From Platerodrilus igneus (taxonomy: Eukaryota > Arthropoda > Insecta > Coleoptera > Lycidae): a DNA stretch of 64,000 bases. The notes under the pieces were generated by a model. That model had not been told where the DNA came from and did not search any database. It saw only the letters and a program-made list of their open reading frames with translations. The DNA is taken from positions 310,001 through 374,000 of the forward strand of contig JARFIW010001178.1 in NCBI GenBank assembly GCA_036346225.1, written 5' to 3'. Each line of letters starts with the position of its first letter. Within the stretch, counting starts at the first letter, position 1. This document shows positions 24,091 through 36,017 of this stretch, one piece after another. Made by a program: the position numbers and the translations under genes.

Positions 24091-24335
24091 TTCTCACAGA
24101 ACTAATTATGGACGATCTGCCTTTATCGATCAAATAACAAGGGCATTTAATAAGAGCAAAAGCAGGGATATTTTTGGTATCACTATAACTAGTTTTAGAA
24201 ATGGAATTTCCTGGTGATTTTTTTACATCAATTTAGATAGGTTTTTTGTGTAGTTTTCCGTTCTTTTGTCTATTTAGGGTTATATTTTTATTGTATTTTG
24301 TGCCAATTAGGAGTTTTGTCCTGTAGATGCACTAT

Positions 24336-24336
24336 A

Positions 24337-24367
<31 letters not shown>
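24336..24367 (+). repeat. (TAAA)n 3' tail of element E
   Basis: About eight TAAA units end element E. Element D ends in the same repeat (2754-2774) and the plus fragment at 14800-14813 in a shorter one, so these LINEs terminate in a templated microsatellite rather than poly(A). Confidence 0.9.
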
Positions 24368-24369
<2 letters not shown>

Positions 24370-26808
24370 ATACCCAAGTAATTAATAGATGTTACTTTGG
24401 TTATTGATTGGTTACAATCGCACATCGGTTATCTGGCAAGTCGCTTCATGTATTGTTAGGTGTGGCATATGTGGTTGATTTCTTTATATATGGTAAAAGT
24501 AAGATATTTAGTTTTGTCCATGTTCAAAGTAAGTTTATTACAGTCCATATAATTTTTAATTTTTTGCATTCCATGTTGTGATTTATTTATTATTTTTAGC
24601 CACGTTTCTCCTACAAATGTAACAGTCGTATCATCCGCATATGATATGATATTTCCGCCAGCATCAATTGATGCCAAATCATTTATATAGATTAAAAAAA
24701 GTAATGGGCCCAACACAGTCCCTTGTGGTACACCACACGTTACAGTTGCTGGTAAACTTAATACATTGTTTAATTTGACCATTTGCTGTCTGTTGGACAA
24801 ATAACTGGTTAGGAGATCCAGTGGTAATCCTCTGATACCCATGTGGTTCAATTTTTGTAATAGAATGTCGTGTTGTACTGTATCGAAAGCTTTCGCTAAG
24901 TCCAAAAATATAGCCATTACTTTATTGTTAGTATGTAAAGCTTCAACAATATCGCTTGTTAATTTAAAAACAGCATTTTCAGTAGAGCAGTTTCCACGAA
25001 AGCCATATTGTGTTTCCAATAGTAAATGGTTTTTTCCAGGTATTTTATTAATCGTACTTTCATGGCTTTCTCAATTATTTTGGCTAAATTACTTATTAAC
25101 GATATTGGTCTATAATTTTGTACTTTACTATTATCCCCAGATTTGTATATTGGAGTAATGATAGCATGTTTGAATGCGTCAGGATAAATGCCTGTACTGA
25201 AAGCAAGATTCATAATATGTTGAATTGGCTTTATTAATGACTGTGTACCTATTTTGATTGTTTTAGTGGATATCGCATCTAACCCAGGCGCGGTATTATT
25301 TTTTAGTGCAGAAATGTGACTTAGAATTTCTTCTTCACCTATTGGCTCTAAAAACATTGAGTGATTTTGTTGAAATGGGGATGCATAACTTTCCCACGTG
25401 CTTTTGTTGTTTTTAATTTTACTTGCTAGTGTATGACCTACTGATATATAATACTGATTAAATATGTTTACTATTGTTTGTGTGTCCTTTACCTCAATAC
25501 CTTCTTCAGTAATTATTTTATCAATCTTGTTGGAGCTACTTTTCGTTTTATCGATACTACTACTTATAATTTGCCAGATTTGTCTTGTATTTCCTCTAGC
25601 AGCAGTGATTTTTTCCCTATAGTAGTCAATTTTACATTTTTTTAACAGCTTTGTGACTTGGTTTCTATACATTTTATATTCTGTTTTTAGAATTTCATGT
25701 TGGGGGTATTTCATTAGTTGTTTTTTTAAACTATCTCTACGGTGAATTGAAGTAAGTAGGCCCATAGTGATCCATGGTTTTTTTATATTTACCTTAATAT
25801 TTTTTACAAGCATTGATTTATTTATATTAGTTTTAATTTTACTTATGAGCATTTCTGCAGCTTTATTTACATCTGATGAGTCGAGTATGGCCTCCCATTT
25901 TTCAGTTTGAATATGTTCTAGAAATTTATTGTAGTCGATGAGGGTGATTGTTTTTAATGTTTTAATGTGGTTTAGTGTATCATTTGTTATAGTATGAAAA
26001 TATTTTCTATATAACTGTAACCCATTTGCATAGCGATCCGTAATTGAATTTTCTAGTATTACTAATGAAATAGACCAGTCAAAATTTGGCAGTGTTGTTG
26101 TTCGAACAAAGATATCATCAATACATGTATTAGTTTGATTTAATATTCTAGTTGGATTATTTATTTGAGGCAAAAAATTTAAATAGTTCAATATATTCAG
26201 ATATTGCAAAGTAGCATCTCATTAGTTTTCAAGAGATCAATGTTAATATCCCCTATTACAATTTCAACTTGCTGAAATGTGACTTCATCAAAATATGTAG
26301 AAAGGTCCTCAAGAAATAGGTTTAAGTTTGTGGAAGGTGGTCTATATATACAGCTGACTCCAAAGGTGATATTGTCTATCACAAAAGTTATTCTTAATAT
26401 TGTTACTTCATGGTAGATGTAACATTTGTGCTGAGTAGATATATTTTTATTTATGTATACAATTACACCATCATTTTGATTAAACTTTCCATAATTATAA
26501 ACATGATTATATTGGGTTAGTTGATAAAATGTTGGATCTATTTGCCATGTTTCTGTTAAAACCAGCAAGTCTATCTCTACTCCATTTGCATTTAAGTCTG
26601 CAATTAAAGCACTTATTTCGTCAAAATTTTTGTTTAGGCTACGAATATTTTGTTGCCAAATACTGATAATTCTATGTACATTATTGACCCCTTGTTTAAA
26701 TTTCTCCCTTAATTCATGACTCCTAGCATATTTTTCATTTGTATTGTGGCTATAGCTATCAATTTCACGTATATATTTTAGATTTTCAAGTAACATAGTT
26801 AATAACAA
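24368..26808 (-). pseudogene. Element F ORF2: endonuclease and RT
   Basis: Minus-strand frames 26808-26197, 26209-24959 and 25019-24456 overlap in order. The first holds the endonuclease (WQQNIRSLNKNFDEI, VLTETWQ, YRPPST, IGDINIDLL). The second has the linker and RT fingers (APGLDAISTKTI, ITPIYKSGDNSKVQNYRPIS). The third has the palm (YGFRGNCSTENAVF, FLDLAKAFDTVQHDIL, CGVPQGTVLGPLLF, SYADDTTV). After a stop near 24456 the same frame still reads ITKVTSINYLGI up to the insertion of E. Breaks near 26205 and 24990. IGDIN in place of GDFN keeps the D and N. A CR1/L2-like assignment rests on the FLDLxKAFDTV and YADDT style. Confidence 0.85.
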
Positions 26809-27175
26809 TATTATTCCCTTTTTTTACAACCTATTAGATAAATATGTGTACAGGAATAGCTAGCAAAATAAAAAAAACCTAAATATTTTTAGGTTTTGAT
26901 AACAGTGTTGATTGTTAAGGTTTAAACACTAATCACAAGATTATACTTGTTGTCTAAATAAATATTTATTGGTTTAACAAATTGATAATTTTAACTTAAC
27001 TATCAGAACTAAAACTTAAAATTGATAATTAATAAATCATAGACTTATGAAAATTTAAAATTAAAAGCACTATTATAAATTAAACAGAAAAGTACCACCA
27101 ACTAGTATAATAAATCATAATGGCAACTTCCCTTATAACTACTTGAGCGAGTAGACAAAACACATAACATATTAT

Positions 27176-27690
27176 TTATTTATTTAACGGAGGCGTTTTT
27201 TCTAAATCTTCTTGGGTTGTTATTCTGTGGATTTTATCGAGATTTTTAACATAAACAGTACCATCTCGAGTCCATACCTGACTGAACTTTTCTTTAGCAA
27301 CTCTCAACAATTCCAATCTCATTTTTGTTAGATCTTCAGTGATTGTAATTCCAGTTCCCTTTAAATTTTTCTTGTTAACCATTGTAAAGTGATTTATGCG
27401 GTAACTTAAAAATTTTACTATAATTGGTCTGGGCTTATTCTCTTTGGGTATGCCTACTCGATGGCATCTATCGATATCGCTTTCTAATTGTATGGATTTG
27501 ATTCCAATGTTGTTTTTTACACATCAGCCACCACTTCTTCAATTACTTCATTTGACTTTTCTTTAACCCCAAAAATACGAATTGTATTTCTTCATGAGTA
27601 TTGCTCATATTTATCTAATACAACTTTAAACGCTTCATGTTCTTTCATTAGGATATCGTTTCTGATCATTGCTTCAATCCAGAAAAGGTT
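27176..27690 (-). pseudogene. Element F ORF1 C-terminal part
   Basis: On the minus strand a broken frame reads IRIFGVKEKSNE, ESDIDRCHRVGIPKENKPRP and IIVKFLSYR. It then enters 27382-27176 (NKKNLKGTGITITEDLTKMR, LLRVAKEKFSQVWTRDGTV). This is the RRM plus C-terminal domain of L1/CR1-type ORF1 proteins, which bind RNA. Upstream, 27690-27590 looks helical (MKEHEAFK), consistent with the end of a coiled coil. The 5' part of the element is missing. About 370 bp of AT-rich sequence separates it from ORF2. Confidence 0.75.
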
Positions 27691-28279
27691 TCGACCTTCG
27701 GGAAAAGATTTCAAGTTCAGGTCGCAATTAAAAGTAACCTTGCAATTGGAGTCTGTGCGTGCAGCCTGGTGGTGGCTACAAAATTCAACGCTCTCGTTGT
27801 ATATTGATTGTTTGCAATTCCATTCTGTGCATCCGTATCCACCGAAGTATATTCAGGTCACCAAGCTGAGCAGATCCTTTAGGCAAAGTAAGGTATATTA
27901 TGTAATTATAAATAGTCTTGGATCATCTTGATAAAATTGTTTACTGTGTTGCATTTTACAATATGTATAAATGCGTATATTGAATGTAAATTCTGTAGGT
28001 ACTTATAAGAAACAAGTTCATGCGTACACCAGCTGGTTATTAGTAGATAAGGTAAGAATCTAACAAATTTGTTTTCTCCTAATGTTATACTGATTAAATA
28101 TATTCGTTAAACCTGTAAGCGTTGTAAAACTTTTCTTGCGTCAACCCACTAACTTACCCCCCTTTTGTGTAGAGTTTTGTGCGGCCTCATATGAGTTAGT
28201 CGAGGGCACAATTTATAATGGTAACTACCAAGATTATCCCCTCCCATTTATTATTACATTGAAGGCAACTTATAAATCA
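27691..28279. other. Spacer between element F and I-like copy C
   Basis: No gene or repeat identified. The plus frame ending at 27931 is mostly a shadow of F's ORF1. Short resemblance to the I-like leader may begin near 28150 (ctcatatgagttagtcgagg), but clear alignment starts only around 28290. Confidence 0.45.
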
Positions 28280-28562
28280 AAAGTAGCCGTAACACACTTT
28301 GGTCTGAATTTCTCCCTAAACGGGAGGTCAGGACTACCCCATCCTGATCAATCGGCTGCGCTGTTGGGTAAGACCACTGGCAGGGCGAGTGTGAAGGTGT
28401 AGATGAGCAGACGGCAGGGTTGTCGGCCTGGACCTCTCCCCGTTTTGCAATTCTCCACTGTAATGCTATATCTCTCTAGTAGCCCTGGCTACAATGCGTC
28501 ATCTCCTTGTCGGGCTCCGTGGCGGGTGGGAAGCTAGAGAGAAGAAAATTTTTCCTTTCCAT

Positions 28563-29088
28563 ATGGATGGCAAAAATGGTTTGGCACCAATCATAGGCAT
28601 CAGAGAGTAAGGATGTACCTGATGTAGACCATCAGCCTGCAGTAGATGACAAATGCATTCCAACGAATCTTCCTCTTAAAAATGGCGACAAAACAGGAAA
28701 TGGTGACAAAAACGGCACTTTCTTGGCAAGTGCACCCGCAATGAGTTTGGATGGGAATCTAACGGATACTGGAGAACCTAGTAGAACCAAGCTGCTGAGA
28801 GGGATTCGCAGATATGAGATAGATCCTAAAGTTATTACTACAGTTAGAACTTCAGAAATACAAGAAAGCAGCAAGATTAATGACGCTGGTACCATTAAGA
28901 AGCCCATTCCAGTACCTAGATTCCTAGTCATAAGACTTGGGGAAAGCGACTTTTCGCAGGTAAGTCCTTTCGTTGTTTCAAAATCAATGGGCGCAATAGC
29001 AGAAAATGTTAAACGTTTGAGAAAAGTGAGAGAAGGGCTTCTAGTAGAAACAGACAAACCAAGGGGACCAAGATACAGAAAAACATAA
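28563..29088 (+). pseudogene. I-like ORF1, copy C, without zinc knuckles
   Basis: The ATG at 28563 starts a frame closed by a stop within 16 codons; the readable part is 28723-29088. It shares FSQVSPFVVSKSMG and KVREGLLVETDK with copies B and D. It then ends in a Lys/Arg-rich tail at 29088, only 40 bases before ORF2. The three Cys knuckles seen in copies B and D are missing, so about 0.8-1 kb of ORF1 has been deleted. A protein from this copy could not bind RNA in the usual way. Confidence 0.75.
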
Positions 29089-29128
29089 CATTCTTGTAAG
29101 ATAGCTTTAAATTGCAAACTATACCACT

Positions 29129-32100
29129 ATGAATCTTATTCTTCAATGGAACTGCAACGGATTAATGAGTCATCTGCCTGAGCTACAATTATTATATACA
29201 AAATATTCTCCAATATGTATTTGTCTCCAAGAAACAAGACTAAAGCCCACAGATCACTTCAGACTTAGAGACTACATTATAATAAGAAAAGATGATTGCT
29301 CGCCAGCATTAAGATCAAAAAGGGAGTAGCAATTCTAGTAAAAAAGTATTTTGCTTGTAATAAAGTAAACATAACAACCAACTTACAATGAACTGCAATG
29401 CAAATGTACGACCCCATAAAAATGAGCATTGGTAACGTTTACCTACCCAACCCAAAACTGGATAACTAAGGATCTTGAATTAATGTTTAATCAGCTACCA
29501 AAACCTGCAATTTTCCTAGGCGACTGTCATAGTCCCCTCTGGGGTAGCAGACCAAAGGACGTCCAAGGGAAAATGGTAGAAGACTTTATAATAGGAAATG
29601 ACGTGATCCTTCTCAATACAGGAGACAACACGTACCAAAACCTAAGAGGAACGGCAGACACGGCAATAGATCTGACAATGGGTGCCTCGGAACTTTACCC
29701 CAAATTTAGATGGGAAGTAATTGAAGACTCGTCTGGGAGCGACCACTTCCCAACATTGATTTCGATCATTCAGTCCCACACAGCACATACACGGCAATTC
29801 AGGTGGATAACAAGACGAGCAAATGGAGCGCATACAATGATAAAATAAAAATTCCAAATATTACTAGTGACATCGACAAAGCTTTAAGGAATATTAAAGA
29901 ATGCATTCTAGCAGCAGCAGAAGAGTCCATCCCAAAACTGACAACTCGAGTCGAAAATAAACCATGCCGTGGTGGACTACTGAGGCGGCAAATGCAATAG
30001 CTTCAAAGAAAAGACCACTAAAAGAATTTCAAAAAAACCATGCAACAGAAAATTTAATGCTATTTAAGCAAGCAAGAGCAAAATCACGTAGAGAACAATA
30101 CTAATGGCTAAAACGGAATGCTAGCTGACACGTGACAAATATGAAGTCAATCACTACTAGCTCTGAAATATGGAGAAAAATTTAAAATATAAAGGGACAA
30201 TGAAAATCCACGGAAATCACACTTGTCAAAGAGATATATTAGTAACAGATCGAACAGACATAGGAAACATAATAGCAACTGAATTTCAATCAAACAGTAG
30301 TACCAACAACTACAGTTTATGCTTTCTAAAGCACGAGGAATAGGTAGAAATTATGACACTTGACTGGTCAAAGAACGAGGATGACTTAGACTACAACACA
30401 CCTTTCACGATGAAAGAATTAAATCAAGTCTTACAAGCAGCTAACGACACGTGTCCATGCATAGACGGTATTAAAATCGGAATGCTGTATCATCTCTCAC
30501 GAGAAACAAAATACAAACTACTAGAATTTTACAATACAGTATGGCAGACACATAAATACTCAACCGAATGGAAGAAAACACTTGTAGTATCTATATTGAA
30601 ACCAGGAAAGGATCCCACATTAGTCAACAGCTACAGGCCTATATGTCTAACCAGCCATATAAGCAAGATATTAGAAAGAATGATCAACAGTAGACTGGTA
30701 TGGTACTTAGAGCATAATACCTACTATCCAACGAACAGTGTGGTTTTAGGCAGTTTAGATCCACAACTGACCATTTAGTGAAACTGGAAACAGCAATATG
30801 GGAAAATTTTGTGGAAAATAAGCACCTGATAGCGGCGTTTTTCGATCTACACAAAGCGTTTGAGATGACATGGCATAGAGGCATATTAGAAAAATTTCGC
30901 AATTGGAATCTATGAGGGAATTTACAGCTGTTTGCAGAAGCCTTTTTAAACACAGGAAAATTAAAGTCCATAACGGGGCACAAATTTCATCGTACTACAC
31001 CATGGAAAATGGAATCCCACAAGGGTCTACTATAAGCGTAACACTGTTCTGTATAGCCGTAAACGATTAAGTTCAAAAAATTCAACCGAATGTGTATAAA
31101 TGTTTTTATGTGGACGATCTTGTTATCTACACTTCGGCAAAAACCATAGAACTATGTAAATACAGCTTACAGAAAAGCATTGATAATATAACAAATGCAG
31201 CTTCTAACACAGGTTTCAAATTCTCTCTGGATAAAATCTGCGCCGTACACTTCTGTAGGCAAAAGGATTCCACATGCAGATCCACATCTGACACTCTATA
31301 GTGAAGAAATTCCTTTTAAAGAAAAGAAAAGGTTTTTGGGCTTAGTTTTTAACAAAGAATTAACCTGGAACAACACATTGAATCTGTAAAAATAGAGAGA
31401 ATGACTTCGATCAACTTAATCAAGCATCTAGCTAACATTAGGTAGGGATCAGATAGAATTGTCCTTCTACGTTTATATACAACACTTATAAGAAGTAAAA
31501 TCGATTACGAATGTGTAGCTTACCATTCCACCAGCAAAAGTATTCTACATATCCTAGACACTGTAAAGAACGTAGTGCTGAGGTTTGCTTTGGGAGCATA
31601 TTGCACAATCCCGGAAGAAAGCCTACAGTGTGAAGCGGGCATAGAACCATTGAAAATTAGACGGAAACGGATTCTTCTAAATTATTACTATGCGATCAAA
31701 GCTACAGTAAATCATCCGTACAATCAACTAACCGCAAACGTACACCAATACACGCAAAATCAATACCAATCAACAGATAGAGGATCCTTTCCTGCTCGAG
31801 CAAACAGGCTTGCATCTGAACTAGAAAGTACATATGAACCTATGCCCCCTCAAAGATTATGTGATATTCCACCCTGGTTAGTACCAGAACCACAATGTTG
31901 CCTGAAACTTAAAAAATACACTAAAAATTCAACTGCAATCGAAATAAAGGAAAAGTTCAGAAACATCATAAGCAATCACAGAGGCTCCGAAACAATCTAC
32001 ACAGATGGATCGAAAACAGATACTGGTACGGAATGTGCAATAATTAGAAGTTCTACTACAAAATCATGGACATTGCCACACAAATTCTTAGTATATTCGG

Positions 32101-32789
32101 CAGAACTGTACACAATATACAAGGCGCTTATATATGCATAACACGAAGAACAGGACAAGGTAATAATATGTTCAGACAGCCTTAGCGAAATCCACACAAT
32201 CGAGAAGAACAATTAGAAGAATGTCCTTAACATAAAGATTATGGAGGAACTCTACAGACTACGAAATAAGGAAATATTATTCATGTGGACACCAAGCCAT
32301 GTGGGAATACAAGGAAATGAAGAGGCATATAGAGCAGCCAAATCTGCTGCTCAGGAAAACACAAACAACAACAATCAATGCACCCTGCACGATTTACGTC
32401 AAATTATTAAAGAACACACCAGAACCAAATGGCAAACGCTATGGAACAACAGCGCCACAAAGTTAAGAACAGTAAAACCCAACATCAACACTTGGAACTA
32501 CAATTATATAAATGATAGAAAACTGCGGGTCATAATAACTCGACTGAAAATTGGGCATACGAACCTTACACATAGCTATATACTGACTGGGGAAGAACAT
32601 CCTAACTGTGACCAGTGCAGAGTACTTCTAATTGTCAATCATTTACTTACGGAATGCAATAGATATAATCAAATAAGGCAATCACTAAGGCTAGACGATA
32701 ATCTTAAACTAGTTCTGGCAGATAACCAGAAGAAAATGGAGACACTTATAAAGTTTTTGAACACTACTTTGTTCATAAACCAAATTTGA
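29129..32789 (+). pseudogene. I-like ORF2, copy C: endonuclease, RT, RNase H
   Basis: Starts MNLILQWNCNGLMSHL (29129). The endonuclease continues through QETRLKP, then after breaks LGDCHSPLWGS (29516), where the F and N codons of GDFN are lost. GSDHFP follows at 29736. RT: ILKPGKDPTLVNSYRPICLT (30353-30778), FFDLHKAF near 30840 in another frame, and YVDDLVIY at 31110. The linker, 31575-32141, is continuous and includes RNase H IYTDGSKT and SAELYTIYKAL. The last block, 32241-32789, has WTPSHVGIQGNEEAY, with Tyr where the fourth acidic residue belongs, and the Cys motif CDQCRVLLIVNHLLTEC. Eight or more frame breaks. Confidence 0.9.
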
Positions 32790-32872
32790 AAGACAATAAA
32801 AGCAAATGAAATACTGGAAACTGTTTAAGAGAGCGGTAAATGACCATGCTGTTGAAGCCACCCGACAAAAAA

Positions 32873-33160
32873 AAATTTTTCAATTTTTTTTCCAATTTCA
32901 ATACTTTATTCAATATAATGTAATACATCACACCATAAGCTAACCCTTAGGTTGCTTGACACGGTGTTCATTTTCACGTGACAAGCAATCTCTTTTTACA
33001 TAACTAAACTAAGTTACTAATTTTATAAATTTAAATTTTAAATTAACCCTTAATGTTAAATTACTTTTGGTTTACAAAAATGATATTCTTTTGTTTTCAA
33101 ACTTTTTGTTTTATGGTTCAACTTTCTTGTTATATAATAAGAAATACGAAGTATTTAACT
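32873..33160 (-). mobile_element. Minus-strand retroelement 3' end, second copy
   Basis: On the minus strand it ends with AATAAAGTATTG near 32900-32912, then a T/A-rich tail. The block taatacatcacaccataagc (32919-32938) and ggttgcttgacacgg match the first copy at 3833-4552, where a solo LTR interrupts it. No coding part is attached; the right limit is approximate. Possibly the 3' UTR of a CR1/L2-like LINE or a SINE derived from one. Confidence 0.6.
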
Positions 33161-33196
33161 TTTCTGTATGATGTGCGTTATAGACCAAAGACATAA

Positions 33197-35723
33197 ATGG
33201 AACTAATTGGTTAACTGATAAATTCTATATGAATGAGCTTGGATTAGTGGGTTATAATGTGTACAGATGTGATCGTTCCAGTATAGCTAGTGAATTTGAT
33301 CGAGGGGGAGGTGTTCTGATTGCTATTAATGGCGTTATACCAGCTAAGTAAATAACTACAGTACGCAAACACATTGAAATGTTATTTATTCTATTGATTT
33401 TAATAAAAAAAAAAAACAATTTTTGGGGCAGTATATATTCCACCTAATTCTCCATTAAATGTGTATGAAGACTTCTGTGAAGAACTAATACTAATATCTA
33501 ATTTGCATTTGGGTGCTACAATTGTTTTATGTGGTGATTTTAACCTTCCTAATGCAGCTTGGTCCAATGATGAAATGCTCAGTGCTTAGAGGAAACAGAA
33601 GCTTTCCTAAATATGTTTCAAACTAATAATATATTAAATTTTAATCGAATCATATTAGATTTAGTATTTTCCAATCAAAGACATCTTAATGTTATGGAAT
33701 CTGATGAATTATTGGTTCCGGCGGATGTTCACCACCCAGCATTATATTTATCAGTAACTGAATGCGTACAATTGGAACCTCTACAATATGAATATTGTGA
33801 TTATAATTTTAAAATAGGGAATTATATGGGATTGAATGATTTTTTATTCTCTCAATTGGGATAAAATTATAGCTAAAGATGTTAATGACTCTACCCAACA
33901 GTTATACAATATTTTGCATGTCGCGATGAATAGCTATATTCCTAAGAAAAAGAATAGAATTCATATTTATCCAAAATGGTTTAGTAATGACTTAAAAAGA
34001 CTTGTTCATACTAAGAAACTAGCTCACAAAAGATATAAGCATTCTGGCTCTTGACTTGATCACTTGCTATTTGCAAATCTAAGGGAAAATGCAAATCAAA
34101 ATCGATGGATTGTCATAATACCTACCTTATGAATCTGGGATATGAATTTCAGCATAAACCTAAATCCTTCTGGAACTATATAAAAAACCAAAAACATTGT
34201 AATCTAATACCAAATTATATGGAATATAATAATAGATCAGGCACTAACCCGTTTGAAATTATGAATTTGTTTGCAGATTATTTTACTGAGGTTTACTCTA
34301 CCTCTAACGTTTCTAATCCTATGAACCATAAACTGGCAACAGCTAGTATTACCTCTTGTACACTCTCTGTTACAGATGTAATTAACGAACTTTATAAGTT
34401 AGATATTAATAAAAGCCCGGGGCCTGATGGAATATCCCCATTGCTGTTGTATAAATGTAGATTTGTATTATCCTATCCATTATATTTATTGTTCAAACTA
34501 TCTTTAAACCAAGAAATATATCCAGACATGTGGAAAACTTCATTTATAATACCGATCTTCAAAAATGGTGAACGTATGTTAATTAATAATTACCGTCCGA
34601 TATCCATATTATCGCAAATTGCTAAAATATTAGAGAATGTTGTTACTAAACAACTTACCTTCCAACTTAAGCACTTAATCACACCTATGCAACATGGATT
34701 TATTAAAGGTAGATCTACAATCTCAAACTTACTAATCTACGAACAGGTAATTCTCGATGCATTTGAAAATGGATATCAGGTGGATTCCAGTTACACTGAT
34801 TTCACTAAGGCTTTTGACACAGTTAATCATAATATTTTAGTTAAGAAGCTTGTGATGATCGGTGTTGATGGTACCTTACTGCAGTGGCTAAAGGATTATT
34901 TAAACAATAGGAAACAAATTGTAAAAATTCATAATTACTTATCGCACACTATTGAAATCACATCAGGAATTCCACAGGGCTCCCACTTCGCACCCTTACT
35001 GTTTAATTGTTTCATGAACGATATTACGAATAATTTCAATTTTTGCCAATCCTTACTATTTACAGATGATTTGAAACTGTTTGCTGTTATTACTAAATCA
35101 GAAGATTGTATCTTATACAAAATGATTTAAATAATCTAGCATTATGGTGTACTTTAAATGATATGAAATTAAACCTACCTAAATGTAAAATTATGCGGTT
35201 TTATAGAACTTAACATGTCATAGAGAGTGACTATTTCTTGGACAACACTCCTCTTAGCGTTGTCACCAGCATAATCGATCTTGGCATATTATTCGACTGG
35301 CAATTAACATTTAAATTGCATATCAATAATATAAGTAATAAGGCAACGAAAATACTCGGTTTTGTAATTAGGAATATGAAGGAGATCAATAATATAAAAA
35401 GCACTGTAGCAGTTTACTGCTGTCTGGTAAGATCCATACTTGAATATAGCTCAACTATTTGGTCACCATACTACAGTAATCATAAGAATAGAATAGAGAA
35501 AGTACAAAGGAAATTCCTAAGATTTATTGTGTAGAAAATGGACATTAAATATACAACATTTGGGTATAATTTTCTCCTTAACTCTTGTAATATTGAAAGT
35601 CTAGACAGTAGAAGGAAATACTATGATCTATGTCTTCTCTACAAAATTATTAATGGTTTAATGGAACCAATGAAACCGTTTAAGGTAAACTTAAAAAGCT
35701 CATTGGAGCAATACGAAGATTAG
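33197..35723 (+). pseudogene. Element G ORF2: endonuclease and RT
   Basis: Endonuclease remnants: RGGGVLIAING (33301), then CGDFNLPNAAWSND (33530-33572) and HHPALYL (33739). The linker ends YPKWFSNDLKRLVHTKK. The main RT frame, 34105-35130, has SPGPDGISPLLLYKC, SYTDFTKAFDTVNHN, SGIPQGSHFAPLLF and LLFTDDLKLF, where the usual YADD is FTDD. A break at 35130 leads to the palm end and thumb (IDLGILFDWQLTF, LVRSILEYSSTIWSP) in 35238-35534, and 35538-35723 follows a stop. Domain order is as in E and H. The substitutions in the catalytic motif suggest decay. Confidence 0.88.
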
Positions 35724-35977
35724 AAAAGTTATGACAATTATAGTTTATACGTCTATCATTTAGTTAACTTTAATAGCATTTAGTTTATATTATATTTTTT
35801 ATATTATTTTTTATTTTATTTTAATTTATTTTTTAAAAAAGGGGAAAGCATTTTTCCCATTTTTGTTTTTAATGTAATTTTCTCTGTATTCAGTAATTCT
35901 TTATCAGTTCTTTAATAATTTTTGATTAATATTTTATTTATACTTTAATTTTGTACATGTACATTGAACAACAAATG

Positions 35978-36017
35978 CATATCGTTGCTGATACTGCAAT
36001 ACGTTCTATGTCAAAAA
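35978..36017 (+). repeat. Left terminal inverted repeat of K
   Basis: Begins CATATCGTTGCTGATACTGC. The reverse complement of 39102-39141 matches it at about 37 of 40 positions, ending in TTCTATGTCAAAAA on both sides. Confidence 0.9.

Larger units (their letters stand above)
20121..24367 (+). mobile_element. CR1/Jockey-group element E, nearly full coding length, nested in F
   Basis: A 4.25-kb plus-strand LINE with PHD-finger ORF1, endonuclease-RT ORF2, a 3' UTR and a (TAAA)n tail. It sits inside ORF2 of minus-strand element F. Only about 18 bases precede the ORF1 ATG at 20139, so the 5' UTR is missing or very short. A doubled gtctacaa lies at the 5' junction. No target duplication longer than about 2 bp is visible. 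Four or five frame breaks disable it, but all catalytic motifs of the RT remain. Confidence 0.9.
19745..27690 (-). mobile_element. CR1/L2-like non-LTR retrotransposon F, split by element E
   Basis: A minus-strand LINE running from about 27690 (ORF1) through 26808-24368 (endonuclease and RT). It is interrupted by element E at 24367-20121 and resumes at 20120-19745 with the RT C-terminus. On the two sides of E the RT frame ends in INYLGI and restarts with DECLKW, so the nesting is exact to a couple of bases. The 3' end is lost at about 19745 and the 5' end within ORF1. RT motifs (FLDLAKAFDTVQHDIL, CGVPQGTVLGPLLF, SYADD) place it apart from E, G and H. Confidence 0.85.
28280..32872 (+). mobile_element. 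I-like non-LTR retrotransposon, copy C (leader to poly(A))
   Basis: The most complete of the four I-like copies, with the 3' part of the leader, a shortened ORF1, ORF2 with endonuclease, RT, RNase H and C-terminal Cys motif, a 3' UTR and an A9 tail at 32864-32872. The leader segment at 28295-28540 (taaacgggaggtcagg, gctatatctctctag, acaatgcgtc) aligns with copies B and D. ORF1 lacks its zinc knuckles. Many frame breaks in ORF2. Its poly(A) abuts the T-rich end of a minus-strand element. Confidence 0.85.
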
